19,029 bases of DNA, taken from the NCBI GenBank assembly GCA_050255815.1, contig JBLMVJ010000017.1, positions 1 to 19,029 of the forward strand, written 5' to 3'. The translations under genes and the position numbers were made by a program. The DNA comes from JAGORM01 sp050255815 (lineage in GTDB: Bacteria > Patescibacteriota > Microgenomatia > Levybacterales > GWA1-39-11). This document shows positions 1 through 7,606 of this stretch, in pieces. The notes under the pieces are model-generated. The model was not told the origin of the DNA. It searched no databases and saw nothing but the letters and a program-made list of their open reading frames with translations. Position 1 is the stretch's first letter. Every line of letters begins with the position of its first letter.

Positions 1-355
1 TGACTCTTATAAAAACGACTTTTATTATGATGCTTCCCGGGTGCCGGTCCGTCTTTTGATTGCTGCACGTAACAATAATGATGCTAATGCCCAGACAATC
101 CTCACCAGGCAAGCATCTTTCCTGAGCGGAGTGGGTCAGCAAAACCTCAAAAGCGGGTATACTCTTTCCGGCTCTCCGTTAACCACTTATTATGATACAA
201 CCTTCCAAACAGCTTATACCGCGGCTGCGCAGATAAACAGTTCATCTTCATTTGCCCAGGGTATGCTTTCTTCCCTAGTGAATACATCTCCCGGTAGCTA
301 TTTTGGTACATCTTTGCGGACTGTTTTTCTTCTCATGCTTTCCCGCGGTATCTAA
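1..355 (+). CDS. Glycoside hydrolase family 8 (C-terminal part, cut by left edge)
   Basis: Open reading frame entering from the left edge (first full codon at base 2) and stopping at 353-355; about 117 residues are visible. Recognised from the family pattern. It has a YYDASRVPVRLLIAA segment, which in GH8 enzymes is the conserved Y-D-A-x-R-x-P-x-R helix. It then has a run of the type GYTLSG, an N/T-rich stretch ending before an AA, and the closing YFGTSLRTVFLLMLSRGI, which matches the usual GH8 end (YYG-SLRLL-LL-MSG-). GH8 enzymes are inverting endo-glucanases, chitosanases or xylanases with an (alpha/alpha)6 barrel. The substrate cannot be told here because the catalytic Glu/Asp residues lie upstream of the window. 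The first Met/Val codon visible (GTG at 41) is internal, not the true start. It is convergent with the GT4 gene, with only 22 bases between stops. Confidence 0.78.
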   Translation, partial: DSYKNDFYYDASRVPVRLLIAARNNNDANAQTILTRQASFLSGVGQQNLKSGYTLSGSPLTTYYDTTFQTAYTAAAQINSSSSFAQGMLSSLVNTSPGSYFGTSLRTVFLLMLSRGI

Positions 356-377
356 GCTTTTTTACATAAACTTCCTC

Positions 378-1487
378 TCATTCTAAATACTTTTCTAAAA
401 CTTGTGCAGTTCTTTCTTCTTTCGCATGGTATATTCGCTGAAAATAGGTAAGCCTTTTGAGAAGAATCTTTTCATATATTTTTTCGTACTCCCCGGCCAT
501 TCTTTCTGCACCGAAGTCATGTAAGGCATAATCTCTGCAGTATGCCCGGTTTATCTTAAAAACTTTTTTTACCATCTGTGTCATCCCATCAACACCCTCT
601 ACCACAAACCCGGTTTTTTTATCCTCAATAATTTCCGCTATAGAACCGTTATTAAATGCAACAACCGGACAGCCATTTGCCAGAGCCTCAATAAGGACCA
701 GTCCAAAAGGTTCAGGCCAGGTTACCGGATGAAGCATACAAAAAGCTTTGCTCATAAGCTTATTCCTCTGTCTTTCATCTACCTCTCCCAGCCATCTTAT
801 TTGGGAATTGAGGCGTGGTTCAATCTTTGATTTAAAGTATGTCATATTAAAGCTTTCTAATTTAGCCACTATTAAAAGGGGAAGGTTAAGTCGTTCTGCC
901 ACGGTAATGGCGTGGTGGAGTCCTTTTTTAGGGCTAATTCTTCCTACAAACAGCAGGTAACCGTTGTGATTGGCTGAAAATGGGTAATGCTCCATATTAA
1001 GGCCGTGGTAAACAGTTTCCGTATAGTTAAGGGATGGTCCATTTTTCCGCTGGGCGTTAGATATAGGGGTGAGATACGGATTAAAGGAATTGTGAAGTTT
1101 TTCATATAAAGGAGATGCGTACTTATCAAATGCATTATGTAACGTCATAACTATCGGGGTTTTGGCAGATACTGCAAGTGGAAGGCTTACCGGGGCATTG
1201 TGGTCATGGATAATATCAAATTCATCCTGCAGAGAATAAGAAAGTCCCAGGTTTGCCAGAGTTAAGAGACTATTCTCATACGCATTTGCTTTAGTTTCAT
1301 TTCTTGCCGAATGTTCCACTACAGAAATTAGTTTTGCGTCTGTCTGTGAATCCGCAGTTGCAAAGAGTGTGACATCATGTCCCCGTTTCACCAGCTCTTC
1401 AGTGAGTGCATGTACCACCCGTTCTGTTCCTCCGTATTTTTTTGGCGGGACACGTTCTATTACCGGAGCTATTTGGGCGATTTTCAT
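378..1487 (-). CDS. GT4-family glycosyltransferase
   Basis: 369 residues, GT-B fold. The N-terminus MKIAQIAPVIE followed by the glycine-rich KYGGTERVV loop is typical of GT4 retaining glycosyltransferases. The C-terminal domain has VGRISPKKG and the nucleotide-sugar-binding E-x7-E motif (EPFGLVLIE), then ALANGCPVVA and a G-S-x-x-E-I-I segment. It probably transfers a sugar from a nucleotide donor to an envelope glycan or lipid; donor and acceptor cannot be read. No signal peptide, so it should be cytosolic or peripheral at the membrane. The start ATG (1485-1487) has no Shine-Dalgarno but has a TAATAT -10 box 7 bases upstream (1495-1500), which supports this start and suggests a leaderless mRNA. 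It is divergent from the gene at 1593. Confidence 0.88.
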   Translation of the reverse strand: MKIAQIAPVIERVPPKKYGGTERVVHALTEELVKRGHDVTLFATADSQTDAKLISVVEHSARNETKANAYENSLLTLANLGLSYSLQDEFDIIHDHNAPVSLPLAVSAKTPIVMTLHNAFDKYASPLYEKLHNSFNPYLTPISNAQRKNGPSLNYTETVYHGLNMEHYPFSANHNGYLLFVGRISPKKGLHHAITVAERLNLPLLIVAKLESFNMTYFKSKIEPRLNSQIRWLGEVDERQRNKLMSKAFCMLHPVTWPEPFGLVLIEALANGCPVVAFNNGSIAEIIEDKKTGFVVEGVDGMTQMVKKVFKINRAYCRDYALHDFGAERMAGEYEKIYEKILLKRLTYFQRIYHAKEERTAQVLEKYLE

Positions 1488-1494
1488 AGCCTCA

Positions 1495-1500
1495 ATATTA
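1495..1500 (-). promoter_or_regulatory. -10 box of the GT4 gene, leaderless arrangement
   Basis: TAATAT on the minus strand, 7 bases before the ATG at 1487. No clear -35. The expected transcription start falls on or next to the ATG. Confidence 0.5.
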
Positions 1501-1575
1501 TGTTCGTGAGGTAAGGAGAAGTTTATACCTGTGTAATAGGAGAGTAAGAAGCATGAAAAGAATTTCTCTAAACTT

Positions 1576-1584
1576 TGGTATACT
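1576..1584 (+). promoter_or_regulatory. Extended -10 promoter of the 1593 gene
   Basis: TGGTATACT, an extended -10 (TGn + TATACT), ending 8 bases before the ATG at 1593. There is no purine-rich ribosome site between box and start. No convincing -35, as is usual for extended -10 promoters. Confidence 0.6.
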
Positions 1585-1592
1585 AAAAAGGT

Positions 1593-2222
1593 ATGAGTGT
1601 TGGAAAAGTATTGACCCTTTTGATTATAGGAATAGCCACAATTATTTCTTCTGCACTTTCCTATCAGATTTTATTCCCGGCACCTAAAAAAGTTACATTA
1701 ATCCAAACTCCTGTTGCAGGGGTAGCAAAACCGCCAAAAACCGCAAGTGTACAGTCCATTGTCCAGGTACAGGCAGAAGAAAGAACCGGAAAAGCACTTT
1801 CTATTGACGGAACCCAATCCCTTACCATGAAGTCTTCCGGTGACCTGAGCTCCGCCTTATATTCTTTCTATATACAGGATAACCTGGTACTTTCTTTGCC
1901 TGCCAGCAATTCTGCCGTATTCTCTGTTCCGGATAATGCCTGGGATCCTGAGGGAACCTATTTTTTTATAGAGAAAATGCAGGATGGAGTAAGAAATGAT
2001 TTTGCGGTAAAAACTTCAGGTGAGGACTTTTCAGACGGCCAAAAATATCTGGATCTTTTAGATTTGTATAAACAAAAAAATTTTCCGTATGTATATAAAG
2101 GCGCAACAGGTTGGGCGGGATATAATCTGATGATGGTTGAGACGGAAAATACAGATGGGACTCCCGGTCCTCTTTTTTGGTTTGAAGTTCCATCAGCATC
2201 CTTTATCCAACTTGCCCAGTAA
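1593..2222 (+). CDS. Membrane-anchored exported protein, function unknown
   Basis: 209 residues. Residues about 5-28 (VLTLLIIGIATIISSALSYQILF) form one hydrophobic segment, either a signal peptide or an N-terminal anchor. A Pro/Ala/Val/Gln-rich linker follows to about residue 65. The rest reads as a globular, mostly beta extracytoplasmic domain ending WFEVPSASFIQLAQ. There are no cysteines and no catalytic motif that I recognise, and I do not recognise the family. The start is set by the extended -10 box 8 bases upstream. The zinc-ribbon gene starts 2 bases after its stop, so the two are probably co-transcribed. A link to envelope function is only an inference from the exported topology and the neighbours. 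Confidence 0.75.
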   Translation: MSVGKVLTLLIIGIATIISSALSYQILFPAPKKVTLIQTPVAGVAKPPKTASVQSIVQVQAEERTGKALSIDGTQSLTMKSSGDLSSALYSFYIQDNLVLSLPASNSAVFSVPDNAWDPEGTYFFIEKMQDGVRNDFAVKTSGEDFSDGQKYLDLLDLYKQKNFPYVYKGATGWAGYNLMMVETENTDGTPGPLFWFEVPSASFIQLAQ

Positions 2223-2224
2223 AT

Positions 2225-2563
2225 ATGGAACTCATGTGTCCTTCCTGTAAATTACCTATTCTAGAAACATATTATTATTGCCCTAATTGCGGGAAGCAGG
2301 TAAAGAAGAGACCGCCATCTACCGGTATAGGTAAGCTTATAGGATTCTTTCTGGTCTGTATTTTTCTTACGCCATTTGGGCTTATCCCCAGCTTACGCTA
2401 CCTCTCACAGGAAGATGAGAAGTCAAAAATAGTTGGGGGAGCAGGTCTTATTCTGACGGTAATTTCACTTATTCTCATAGTTGTTTATTCCATCCAATTT
2501 ATCAACCAGGTACAGACCTCACTTGCTCAGCAGGAAAAAATGTATCAGAATTTAGGATTATAG
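2225..2563 (+). CDS. Small zinc-ribbon membrane protein
   Basis: 112 residues. The N-terminus carries a zinc-ribbon pair, C-P-S-C at residues 5-8 and C-P-N-C at about 19-22, as in the 'zinc-ribbon domain' proteins of bacteria and archaea. Two hydrophobic segments follow: about residues 37-57 (GKLIGFFLVCIFLTPFGLIP) and about 71-93 (GGAGLILTVISLILIVVYSI). A short polar, Gln-rich tail ends the protein. The layout suggests a cytoplasmic metal-binding head on a two-pass membrane hairpin. It begins 2 bases after the stop of the preceding gene, so the two probably form one operon. The molecular role is not known; such proteins are often adaptors, but nothing here shows a partner. It ends 21 bases from the convergent cohesin-like gene, with no obvious terminator hairpin between. 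Confidence 0.78.
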   Translation: MELMCPSCKLPILETYYYCPNCGKQVKKRPPSTGIGKLIGFFLVCIFLTPFGLIPSLRYLSQEDEKSKIVGGAGLILTVISLILIVVYSIQFINQVQTSLAQQEKMYQNLGL

Positions 2564-2584
2564 GTTCAGGAAGCTTTACCGGAG

Positions 2585-3169
2585 TTACTTAATAATAGTG
2601 TACATAGCGTCTTCCGTATGTTCCAAAATATCTCCGCTCCCGGATGAGGTTGAAGCTTGTGCATCAGAAAGTGAAATGCGGGCAGTCCCTTCTGCAGTGG
2701 GCATGACCGTCATAGAATACAGGGTGCAATGATAAGTAGTGCTGGAAGGAAGAAGGGCGTTGAATGAAGGGTTTACTATACTTGGTTTGTCTGTATCATC
2801 TGCAAAGATAAATCCGCACCCTCCCTGGGAAGCAGGGGTAAGGGAAATGGATGTAATACTCAGGTTATCAGAAACTGTTACATGTGCTTTTGCGGAGTCC
2901 ACGCTTTGGGATCCCCCATCAATTAAAAGGTTAACCGTCATTTCATGTCCTACCCTAAACGTGCCGGTTGGAGGATTAACGGAAAAGACAGCTGTTTTAC
3001 TGATCCCTGATGCATGCTGCTGTAAATCTTGCTGCTTAGAGTTAAGTAGGATAGTAACAGGGATTGCAAACAGCAGGAGGACTGAGATGATGGTTGCGCC
3101 AAACTCAGGCGACCACACAAATCCCATAAACCTATCCGCGCCTGATTTTTTCTGGATAACTCTCACCAT
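2585..3169 (-). CDS. Membrane-anchored protein with cohesin-like domain
   Basis: 194 residues. A cytoplasmic N-terminus of about 23 residues leads to one membrane segment at about 24-42 (GATIISVLLLFAIPVTIL). The extracytoplasmic part, from about residue 60, reads as a cohesin/CBM2-type beta sandwich. It opens with VNPPTGTFRVGHEMTVNLLID, where cohesin domains have 'P-x-G-x-v-x-v-G-d-x-f-x-v-x-v', and continues with 'D-S-A-K-A-H-V-T-V-S-D' and 'E-G-T-A-R-I-S-L-S-D'. Cohesins bind dockerins or glycans, and no dockerin is seen in the window. Two cysteines (in GGCGF and YHCTL) could form a disulfide. The start ATG 3169 is preceded by a plausible promoter whose -35 lies inside the first unit of the heptad repeat. 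Assignment to the cohesin fold is by pattern only. Confidence 0.65.
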   Translation of the reverse strand: MVRVIQKKSGADRFMGFVWSPEFGATIISVLLLFAIPVTILLNSKQQDLQQHASGISKTAVFSVNPPTGTFRVGHEMTVNLLIDGGSQSVDSAKAHVTVSDNLSITSISLTPASQGGCGFIFADDTDKPSIVNPSFNALLPSSTTYHCTLYSMTVMPTAEGTARISLSDAQASTSSGSGDILEHTEDAMYTIIK

Positions 3170-3181
3170 AGGGCTTCTTTA

Positions 3182-3210
3182 ACAGTAAAAGATTACAACG
3201 GAAAAGTCAA
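3182..3210 (-). promoter_or_regulatory. Candidate promoter of the cohesin-like gene
   Basis: On the minus strand TTGACT (3205-3210), a 17-base spacer, then TACTGT (3182-3187), 12 bases before ATG 3169. The -35 is the complement of an AGTCAAG heptad, so the repeat array may supply part of the promoter. The -10 match is weak. Confidence 0.4.
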
Positions 3211-3267
3211 GCCGTAAGAGGGAAGACTCAGGATTTAGGACTTAAGACGTAAGATTTAAGAGATAAG
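3205..3267. repeat. Heptad repeat array A (nine 7-bp units)
   Basis: Nine units in strict 7-base register. Examples are AGTCAAG at 3205, ATTTAGG at 3233, ACTTAAG at 3240 and ATTTAAG at 3254; the approximate consensus is A-N-T-T-A-A/G-G. It fills the gap between the FKBP stop and the promoter of the cohesin-like gene. The end (TAAGAGATAAGAA, 3257-3269) is identical to the end of the array after the permease gene at 8865-8877. Confidence 0.75.
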
Positions 3268-3277
3268 AAGGAAAGAA

Positions 3278-3607
3278 TTATTTGATTTCCAGGAGTTCAA
3301 CTTCAAATACTAATGTTGCGAAGCCGGGGATAAGCGGCTCTGCACCCATTTCCCCATAGCCATATTCATAAGGTATGGTGAGTTTACGCTTGCCGCCCTT
3401 TTTCATATGGAGTATTCCCATGTCCCAGCCTCTGATTACGTGCCCAACTCCAATCCTGGTTTCAAAAGGTTCCCCCCGGTCTACTGAAGAATCAAACTTC
3501 TTGCCGTCCGTTAGCCAGCCGGTGTAGTGAACCACAACCGTATCTCCTGCTTTTACTTCCGGGCCGCTTCCCACCTTCAGGTCTTCTATCTTAAATTCGG
3601 GATTCAT
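3278..3607 (-). CDS. FKBP-type peptidyl-prolyl cis-trans isomerase
   Basis: 109 residues, one FKBP domain and nothing else. The usual active-site series is present: VHYTG (Tyr), KFDSS (Phe/Asp), F-E-T-R-I-G, G-H-V-I-R-G-W-D (Val-Ile and Trp), R-K-L-T-I-P, Y-G-Y-G, and the closing I-P-x-x-x-T-L-V-F-E-V-E-L. It should accelerate proline isomerisation during protein folding. There is no signal peptide, so it should be cytosolic. I chose ATG 3607 over the in-frame ATG 3616 because an extended -10 box (TGATATAAT, 3615-3623) overlaps the upstream ATG and ends 7 bases before 3607, leaving no room for the longer protein. The heptad array lies just after its stop. It is divergent from the two-component operon. 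Confidence 0.93.
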   Translation of the reverse strand: MNPEFKIEDLKVGSGPEVKAGDTVVVHYTGWLTDGKKFDSSVDRGEPFETRIGVGHVIRGWDMGILHMKKGGKRKLTIPYEYGYGEMGAEPLIPGFATLVFEVELLEIK

Positions 3608-3614
3608 AACCCAC

Positions 3615-3623
3615 ATTATATCA
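3615..3623 (-). promoter_or_regulatory. Extended -10 promoter of the FKBP gene
   Basis: TGATATAAT on the minus strand, a perfect TGn-TATAAT, ending 7 bases before ATG 3607. No ribosome site fits between, so the mRNA is predicted to be leaderless. Confidence 0.65.
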
Positions 3624-3762
3624 GAGTTCTAAAAAAGCTTCAGGGTTTTATCCGGAATTGAGGCAACGCTGAAATATCTTCCTCAGAATTAGGGGCGCCG
3701 TCTTTTAAGGCAGGGAAGATTTCATATCAGGTTTTTTCTCAGCTTGATCTCATATACGGTTG

Positions 3763-3768
3763 TATAAT
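3763..3768 (+). promoter_or_regulatory. -10 box of the two-component/exporter operon
   Basis: TATAAT, 12 bases before ATG 3781. No good -35 at 17 bases. An imperfect inverted repeat (GAAATATCTTCC at 3671-3682 with GGAAGATTTC at 3714-3723) lies 40-90 bases upstream and could be a regulator site, but this is weak. Confidence 0.5.
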
Positions 3769-3780
3769 ATGGAAGCATAT

Positions 3781-4449
3781 ATGAAGGTTTTAATTGTTGA
3801 GGATGAACACCGGATAGCCAATTCTATCAGGTTAGGTTTGCAGCAGGAGCGGTATACCGTAGATGTGGCCTATGATGGGACAACCGGATTTGACCTTGCT
3901 GTCTCTGAAGAATATGACATTATCATTTTAGACCGGATGCTTCCCGGCATGGAGGGTGTTGAAATAGCCCGGAAACTGCGGGAAAAAAGCATTCATACTC
4001 CTATTTTAATCCTTACCGCAAAATCTCAGCTTGCAGATAAAGTTGAGGGGTTGGAAAGTGGCGCTGACGATTACCTCACAAAACCGTTTGCTTTTGAAGA
4101 GCTTCTTGCCAGGATCCGTGCATTGATCAGGCGCCCGGCACACATTTCTGAAGAAAAATTAAAAGTTGGCGATTTAACTCTTGACACAAAATCTTATGAG
4201 GTAAAACGGGCCGGCAAACAGATTACTTTATCACAAAAAGAATTTGCTCTGCTGGAATACCTGATGCGTCACCCCAAACAAATTCTAAACAAAGACCAGA
4301 TTATTTCCCACGTATGGTCTTATGAGTCTGATGTCTTGCCTAACACCGTTGAAGTCTATATAGGGTATTTGCGGAATAAGATAGATAAACCGTTCAAGGG
4401 AGGCGCGCTTATCCAAACAATCAGAGGGTTTGGATACAGGCTTGGGTAA
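3781..4449 (+). CDS. OmpR/PhoB-type response regulator
   Basis: 223 residues, the normal length for the family. The receiver domain (about 1-115) has the acidic pocket Glu7-Asp8, the phospho-acceptor Asp51 in IIILDRMLPG, Thr79 in LILTAK and Lys101 in YLTKPF. The C-terminal winged helix (about 128-222) is of the trans_reg_C type, with LTLDTKSYEVKRAGK, LSQKEFALLEYLM, the recognition-helix region LPNTVEVYIGYLRNKID and the closing wing IRGFGYRLG. It should be a DNA-binding transcription factor controlled by the kinase encoded 1 base downstream. In-frame ATG 3769 and TTG 3760 lie in or next to the TATAAT box, so ATG 3781 is the likely start. The exporter genes behind it are the obvious target. The signal is unknown. 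Confidence 0.93.
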   Translation: MKVLIVEDEHRIANSIRLGLQQERYTVDVAYDGTTGFDLAVSEEYDIIILDRMLPGMEGVEIARKLREKSIHTPILILTAKSQLADKVEGLESGADDYLTKPFAFEELLARIRALIRRPAHISEEKLKVGDLTLDTKSYEVKRAGKQITLSQKEFALLEYLMRHPKQILNKDQIISHVWSYESDVLPNTVEVYIGYLRNKIDKPFKGGALIQTIRGFGYRLG

Positions 4450-4450
4450 C

Positions 4451-5470
4451 ATGTTCCACTCTGCTCGGGTAAAATTAACTGCTTGGTATCTTCTCATCAT
4501 CATGCTCGTCAGCATCTTCTTTAGTATTGGTATTTATGTTGAGGCAAACCGTGAGTTTATCCGTTTTGGACGATTCCAGCAAATCAAGATTGAGCAAGAG
4601 CGGGATGATATTATTCTTCCGTCCGGTCCTGTTCAGATCCGCGTTTTTGATCCTAATGAAATAGCGCAAGCAAGGGCCCGTGTTATCCTCACTCTTTTGG
4701 GAATTAACCTGGGGATTTTAGGCCTGGCAGGCTTTCTGGGGTATTTTTTGGCAGGAAGAACACTGAGGCCTATCCAGAAGATGATTAATGAGCAAAACAG
4801 ATTCATTTCAGATGCCTCACATGAATTGCGCACTCCTATTACCGGCCTTAAGACTGCAACTGAAGTGCATCTCAGAAATAAACAGCTGAGCCTGTTGGAG
4901 ACCAAACAGCTTTTAGCATCTAATTTAGAGGAAATAAACCATCTGCAAATTTTAACTGATGACTTAATGCGATTAAGCCTGAATGAAAAAATGAGTGAAG
5001 ATTTTACCTTTGAAGTATTGCCATTGCAGGAAATCCTTACAACGGCCGGAACCAGGGTTGCCCCGCTTGCGAAGAGCAAGAAAATAGATGTAGTACTCAG
5101 AAAGACGAACGAAAAAATTAACGGGAATAAGAAAACTCTTGTTGAACTTTTTGTCATCCTGTTGGATAATGCAATTAAGTATAGCCTTAAGAACTCAAAA
5201 ATTACTGTTTCTGTTGAAAGGAAAGAAAAAAAAGTTGTAATTAGCGTTTCAGATGAGGGAATTGGGATTCCGGAAGCGGATATAGACCATATATTTGACC
5301 GGTTCTACCGGGCGGAAAAGTCCCGGTCTAAAAATGTAGTAAGTGGATTTGGGTTAGGCCTTGCAATTGCAAAGAAGATTGTAATCTCCCACAAAGGTTC
5401 AATTTCTGCCCATAACAACCCCAAAAAGGGTTCAACTTTTTTGGTCGTTTTGCCTAAAAGTACCGTATAG
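4451..5470 (+). CDS. Sensor histidine kinase
   Basis: 339 residues from ATG 4451, one base after the response-regulator stop. The in-frame TTG at 4430 would lie inside that gene. TM1 is about residues 9-31 and TM2 about 78-101, enclosing a small extracytoplasmic loop of about 46 residues. The loop is too short for a standard sensor domain, so it may sense the membrane or a partner such as the exporter. TM2 is followed after about 20 residues by the HisKA H-box FISDASHELRTP with phospho-His124, leaving little or no room for a full HAMP domain. The HATPase part has the N-box (ELFVILLDNAIKYS), G1 (SDEGIGIP), F-box (FDRFYRAEKSR) and G2 (GFGLGLAIAKKIV). It should autophosphorylate and pass phosphate to Asp51 of the regulator. 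Confidence 0.93.
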   Translation: MFHSARVKLTAWYLLIIMLVSIFFSIGIYVEANREFIRFGRFQQIKIEQERDDIILPSGPVQIRVFDPNEIAQARARVILTLLGINLGILGLAGFLGYFLAGRTLRPIQKMINEQNRFISDASHELRTPITGLKTATEVHLRNKQLSLLETKQLLASNLEEINHLQILTDDLMRLSLNEKMSEDFTFEVLPLQEILTTAGTRVAPLAKSKKIDVVLRKTNEKINGNKKTLVELFVILLDNAIKYSLKNSKITVSVERKEKKVVISVSDEGIGIPEADIDHIFDRFYRAEKSRSKNVVSGFGLGLAIAKKIVISHKGSISAHNNPKKGSTFLVVLPKSTV

Positions 5471-5512
5471 CTCAGCTTTTATTAAGAAAAGGCCTCTAGA
5501 CTTTAAGAAGAT

Positions 5513-6877
5513 ATGGAGAAAGATGTTATTAAAAAAAATCAGGTGAAAAAGCCGGGTATGGCCCGCTTCCTGCGCTGGCCATTTTCATCAAGAACACACG
5601 TCATTATTTCCCTTGTCGTCATCAGTATAATAGGATATTTTGTCTGGAAAAATACTGCAGGAGCTGTGCCGGCAACAACGTACCAGACAGCGCAGGTTAC
5701 CCGTGATACGCTGGTTGTTTCCCTTTCAGAGTCTGGATCTGTTGCCGTATCTAACCGGATGCCGGTAAGTACCCAGGCAAGTGGTGTAGTAGGGGAGGTC
5801 TTTGTAAAAAACGGTGATATAGTAGCCCAGGGCCAGAAAATTGCTACCGTTACTCTGGACCAGCAGGGGCAGCAGCGCCAGTCATCTGCATATGCTTCTT
5901 ATCTTTCCGCCCAATCTGCTCTTAATAAAGCGCAGGCAGATATGTTTAATACGCAATCTTCCATGTATGCCGACTGGAATACCTATATTAATATTGCGCA
6001 AAATTCTACATACCAAAATCCTGACGGATCACCAAATATCTCTAACCGTGCTTTACCGCAATTTACTACGGCACAGGATAATTGGTTAGGAGCAGAAGCA
6101 ACCTACAAGAACCAGCAAACGGTAGTAAACCAGGCCCAGGCAGCACTAGCCAGCGCCTGGAATTCTTATCAGCAATCATCTTCAGAAATTGATGCGCCTG
6201 CAGCAGGCGTTATTTCTGACCTTACCATAGCTTCAGGCATGCAGATGGCCTCAAGCGGCGGAGGAAACAGTTCAAATTCTTCATCGTCTTCCTCTAATAC
6301 TATCAGCTCCAATAACGTAGCCACTATTAAAATGCAGGGAAATCCGGTGATAACCATACAGCTGCCGGAATCAGACGCGGTGAAAGTAGAGCCTAACCAA
6401 AAAGTAACCGTTACTTTTGATGCGCTTCCCAACCTGACGTTTACCGGAAAAGTGCTGGGGATAAATACCACGGGTACTGTTTCCAGCGGGGTTACCTCTT
6501 ATCCGGCAACTATAGTTTTGGATACGGGAAATGAAAAAATACTGCCAAATATGTCCGCAAATGCCAGTATCATTACCAATGTGAAGCCGGATGTTCTGGT
6601 GGTGCCAAACGCTGCGGTCCAAAGTTTAGGAGGCCAGTCAACCGTACGGGTGCTGAAAAACGGACAGGTGAGTGTAGTGCCGGTGCAGACAGGGCTTGCT
6701 TCAGATACCCAGACAGAGATAGTTTCAGGGCTATCTGAAGGAGAAGATGTGGTTACGTCAGTTTCCGGTGGAAGGGCAGGCGCTGCCGGAGCCTCTCCAT
6801 TTGGCGGCGGAGGTTTCCGGTTTGGCGGATTTGGCGGCGGTGGGGGAGGAGCCGTAAGGGTTAACAGAGGAGGATAA
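5513..6877 (+). CDS. MacA/HlyD-like periplasmic-adaptor (membrane fusion) protein
   Basis: 454 residues. One membrane segment at about 29-45 (HVIISLVVISIIGYFVW). Then the adaptor fold: a first lipoyl half-motif (about 85-115, ASGVVGEVFVKNGDIVAQGQ), a Gln/Ala-rich helical hairpin (about 118-222), a second lipoyl half (EIDAPAAGVISDLTIASG), and the beta-barrel and membrane-proximal domains. Two low-complexity parts are unusual. One is a Ser/Asn-rich insert right after the second lipoyl half (about 247-268). The other is a Gly-rich tail from about 420 with repeated F-G-G. The next gene overlaps its stop by one base (TAATG) and has a good AGAGGAGG ribosome site. In Gram-negative bacteria MacA links MacB to TolC. 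No outer-membrane partner is seen here, so in a probably single-membrane cell it may act only as a permease co-factor. Confidence 0.88.
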   Translation: MEKDVIKKNQVKKPGMARFLRWPFSSRTHVIISLVVISIIGYFVWKNTAGAVPATTYQTAQVTRDTLVVSLSESGSVAVSNRMPVSTQASGVVGEVFVKNGDIVAQGQKIATVTLDQQGQQRQSSAYASYLSAQSALNKAQADMFNTQSSMYADWNTYINIAQNSTYQNPDGSPNISNRALPQFTTAQDNWLGAEATYKNQQTVVNQAQAALASAWNSYQQSSSEIDAPAAGVISDLTIASGMQMASSGGGNSSNSSSSSSNTISSNNVATIKMQGNPVITIQLPESDAVKVEPNQKVTVTFDALPNLTFTGKVLGINTTGTVSSGVTSYPATIVLDTGNEKILPNMSANASIITNVKPDVLVVPNAAVQSLGGQSTVRVLKNGQVSVVPVQTGLASDTQTEIVSGLSEGEDVVTSVSGGRAGAAGASPFGGGGFRFGGFGGGGGGAVRVNRGG

Positions 6878-7605
6878 TGGCAAAAAATAATGCAGCAATT
6901 ACCGTATCACATATTTTTAAAATCTACCAAACAGGGGATATAGAGACCGCGGCTCTCCAGGATGTTTCATTCCAGATAGATAAAGGTGAATTTGTGGCCA
7001 TAATGGGCCCCTCAGGTTCTGGCAAGTCAACCCTCATGCATATTATGGGCGCTTTAGATACACCTACTTCCGGAACCTATATTTTGGACGGAGAGAATGT
7101 AGAGGATATGCCTGATGATGAGCTGGCAGATATCAGGAACCGCAAAATAGGTTTTGTCTTCCAGGCTTTTAATCTGCTTCCCCGGATCTCAATATTGCAA
7201 AATGTCATGCTGCCTTTGCGGTATGCAGGGGTAGAGCCGGAAAGGCGTTCTGAAATAGCCAAAAAATATTTAGAAATGGTAGGGTTAGGCCACCGGCTAT
7301 ACCATACCAGCAACCAGATTTCAGGGGGGCAGCAGCAAAGGGTAGCCATAGCGCGGGCCCTGGTGCTAAGTCCCTCTATGATTTTGGCGGATGAGCCTAC
7401 CGGAAATATAGCTTCAGCCCAGGCAGAAGAGATCATGGCAATTTTTCAGGAAATTAATAAAGAGGGGCATACCATAGTTATGATTACGCATGAGCCTGAT
7501 ATAGCAAGCCATGCCAAGAGGATAATTACTATTAAAGACGGAAAAATTATTGATGACAGAAAAAATAAGCAGGCTCCGGCAAAACGTTCCGGAAACATAG
7601 ACTAA
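6877..7605 (+). CDS. MacB/LolD-type ABC transporter ATPase
   Basis: 242 residues. It has Walker A GPSGSGKST (44-52), Q-loop FVFQAFNLL, signature ISGGQQQRVAIARAL, Walker B MILADEPTGN and the switch histidine MITHE. It belongs to the group that powers MacB/LolCDE/FtsX-like permeases. The D-loop reads GNIAS, where the group usually has GNLDS, so the D-loop aspartate is replaced by alanine. Other catalytic motifs are intact, so it should still hydrolyse ATP. It lies between adaptor and permease with 1-base overlap and 1-base spacing, so the three are translated together. Substrate unknown; relatives export macrolides, peptides or lipoproteins. Confidence 0.94.
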   Translation: MAKNNAAITVSHIFKIYQTGDIETAALQDVSFQIDKGEFVAIMGPSGSGKSTLMHIMGALDTPTSGTYILDGENVEDMPDDELADIRNRKIGFVFQAFNLLPRISILQNVMLPLRYAGVEPERRSEIAKKYLEMVGLGHRLYHTSNQISGGQQQRVAIARALVLSPSMILADEPTGNIASAQAEEIMAIFQEINKEGHTIVMITHEPDIASHAKRIITIKDGKIIDDRKNKQAPAKRSGNID

Positions 7606-7606
7606 T

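Noticed and set aside
4633..5157. 174-residue minus-strand frame inside the kinase gene
   Set aside because: It lies wholly antisense to a clear histidine kinase and shows no domain; the frame is an accident of codon use.
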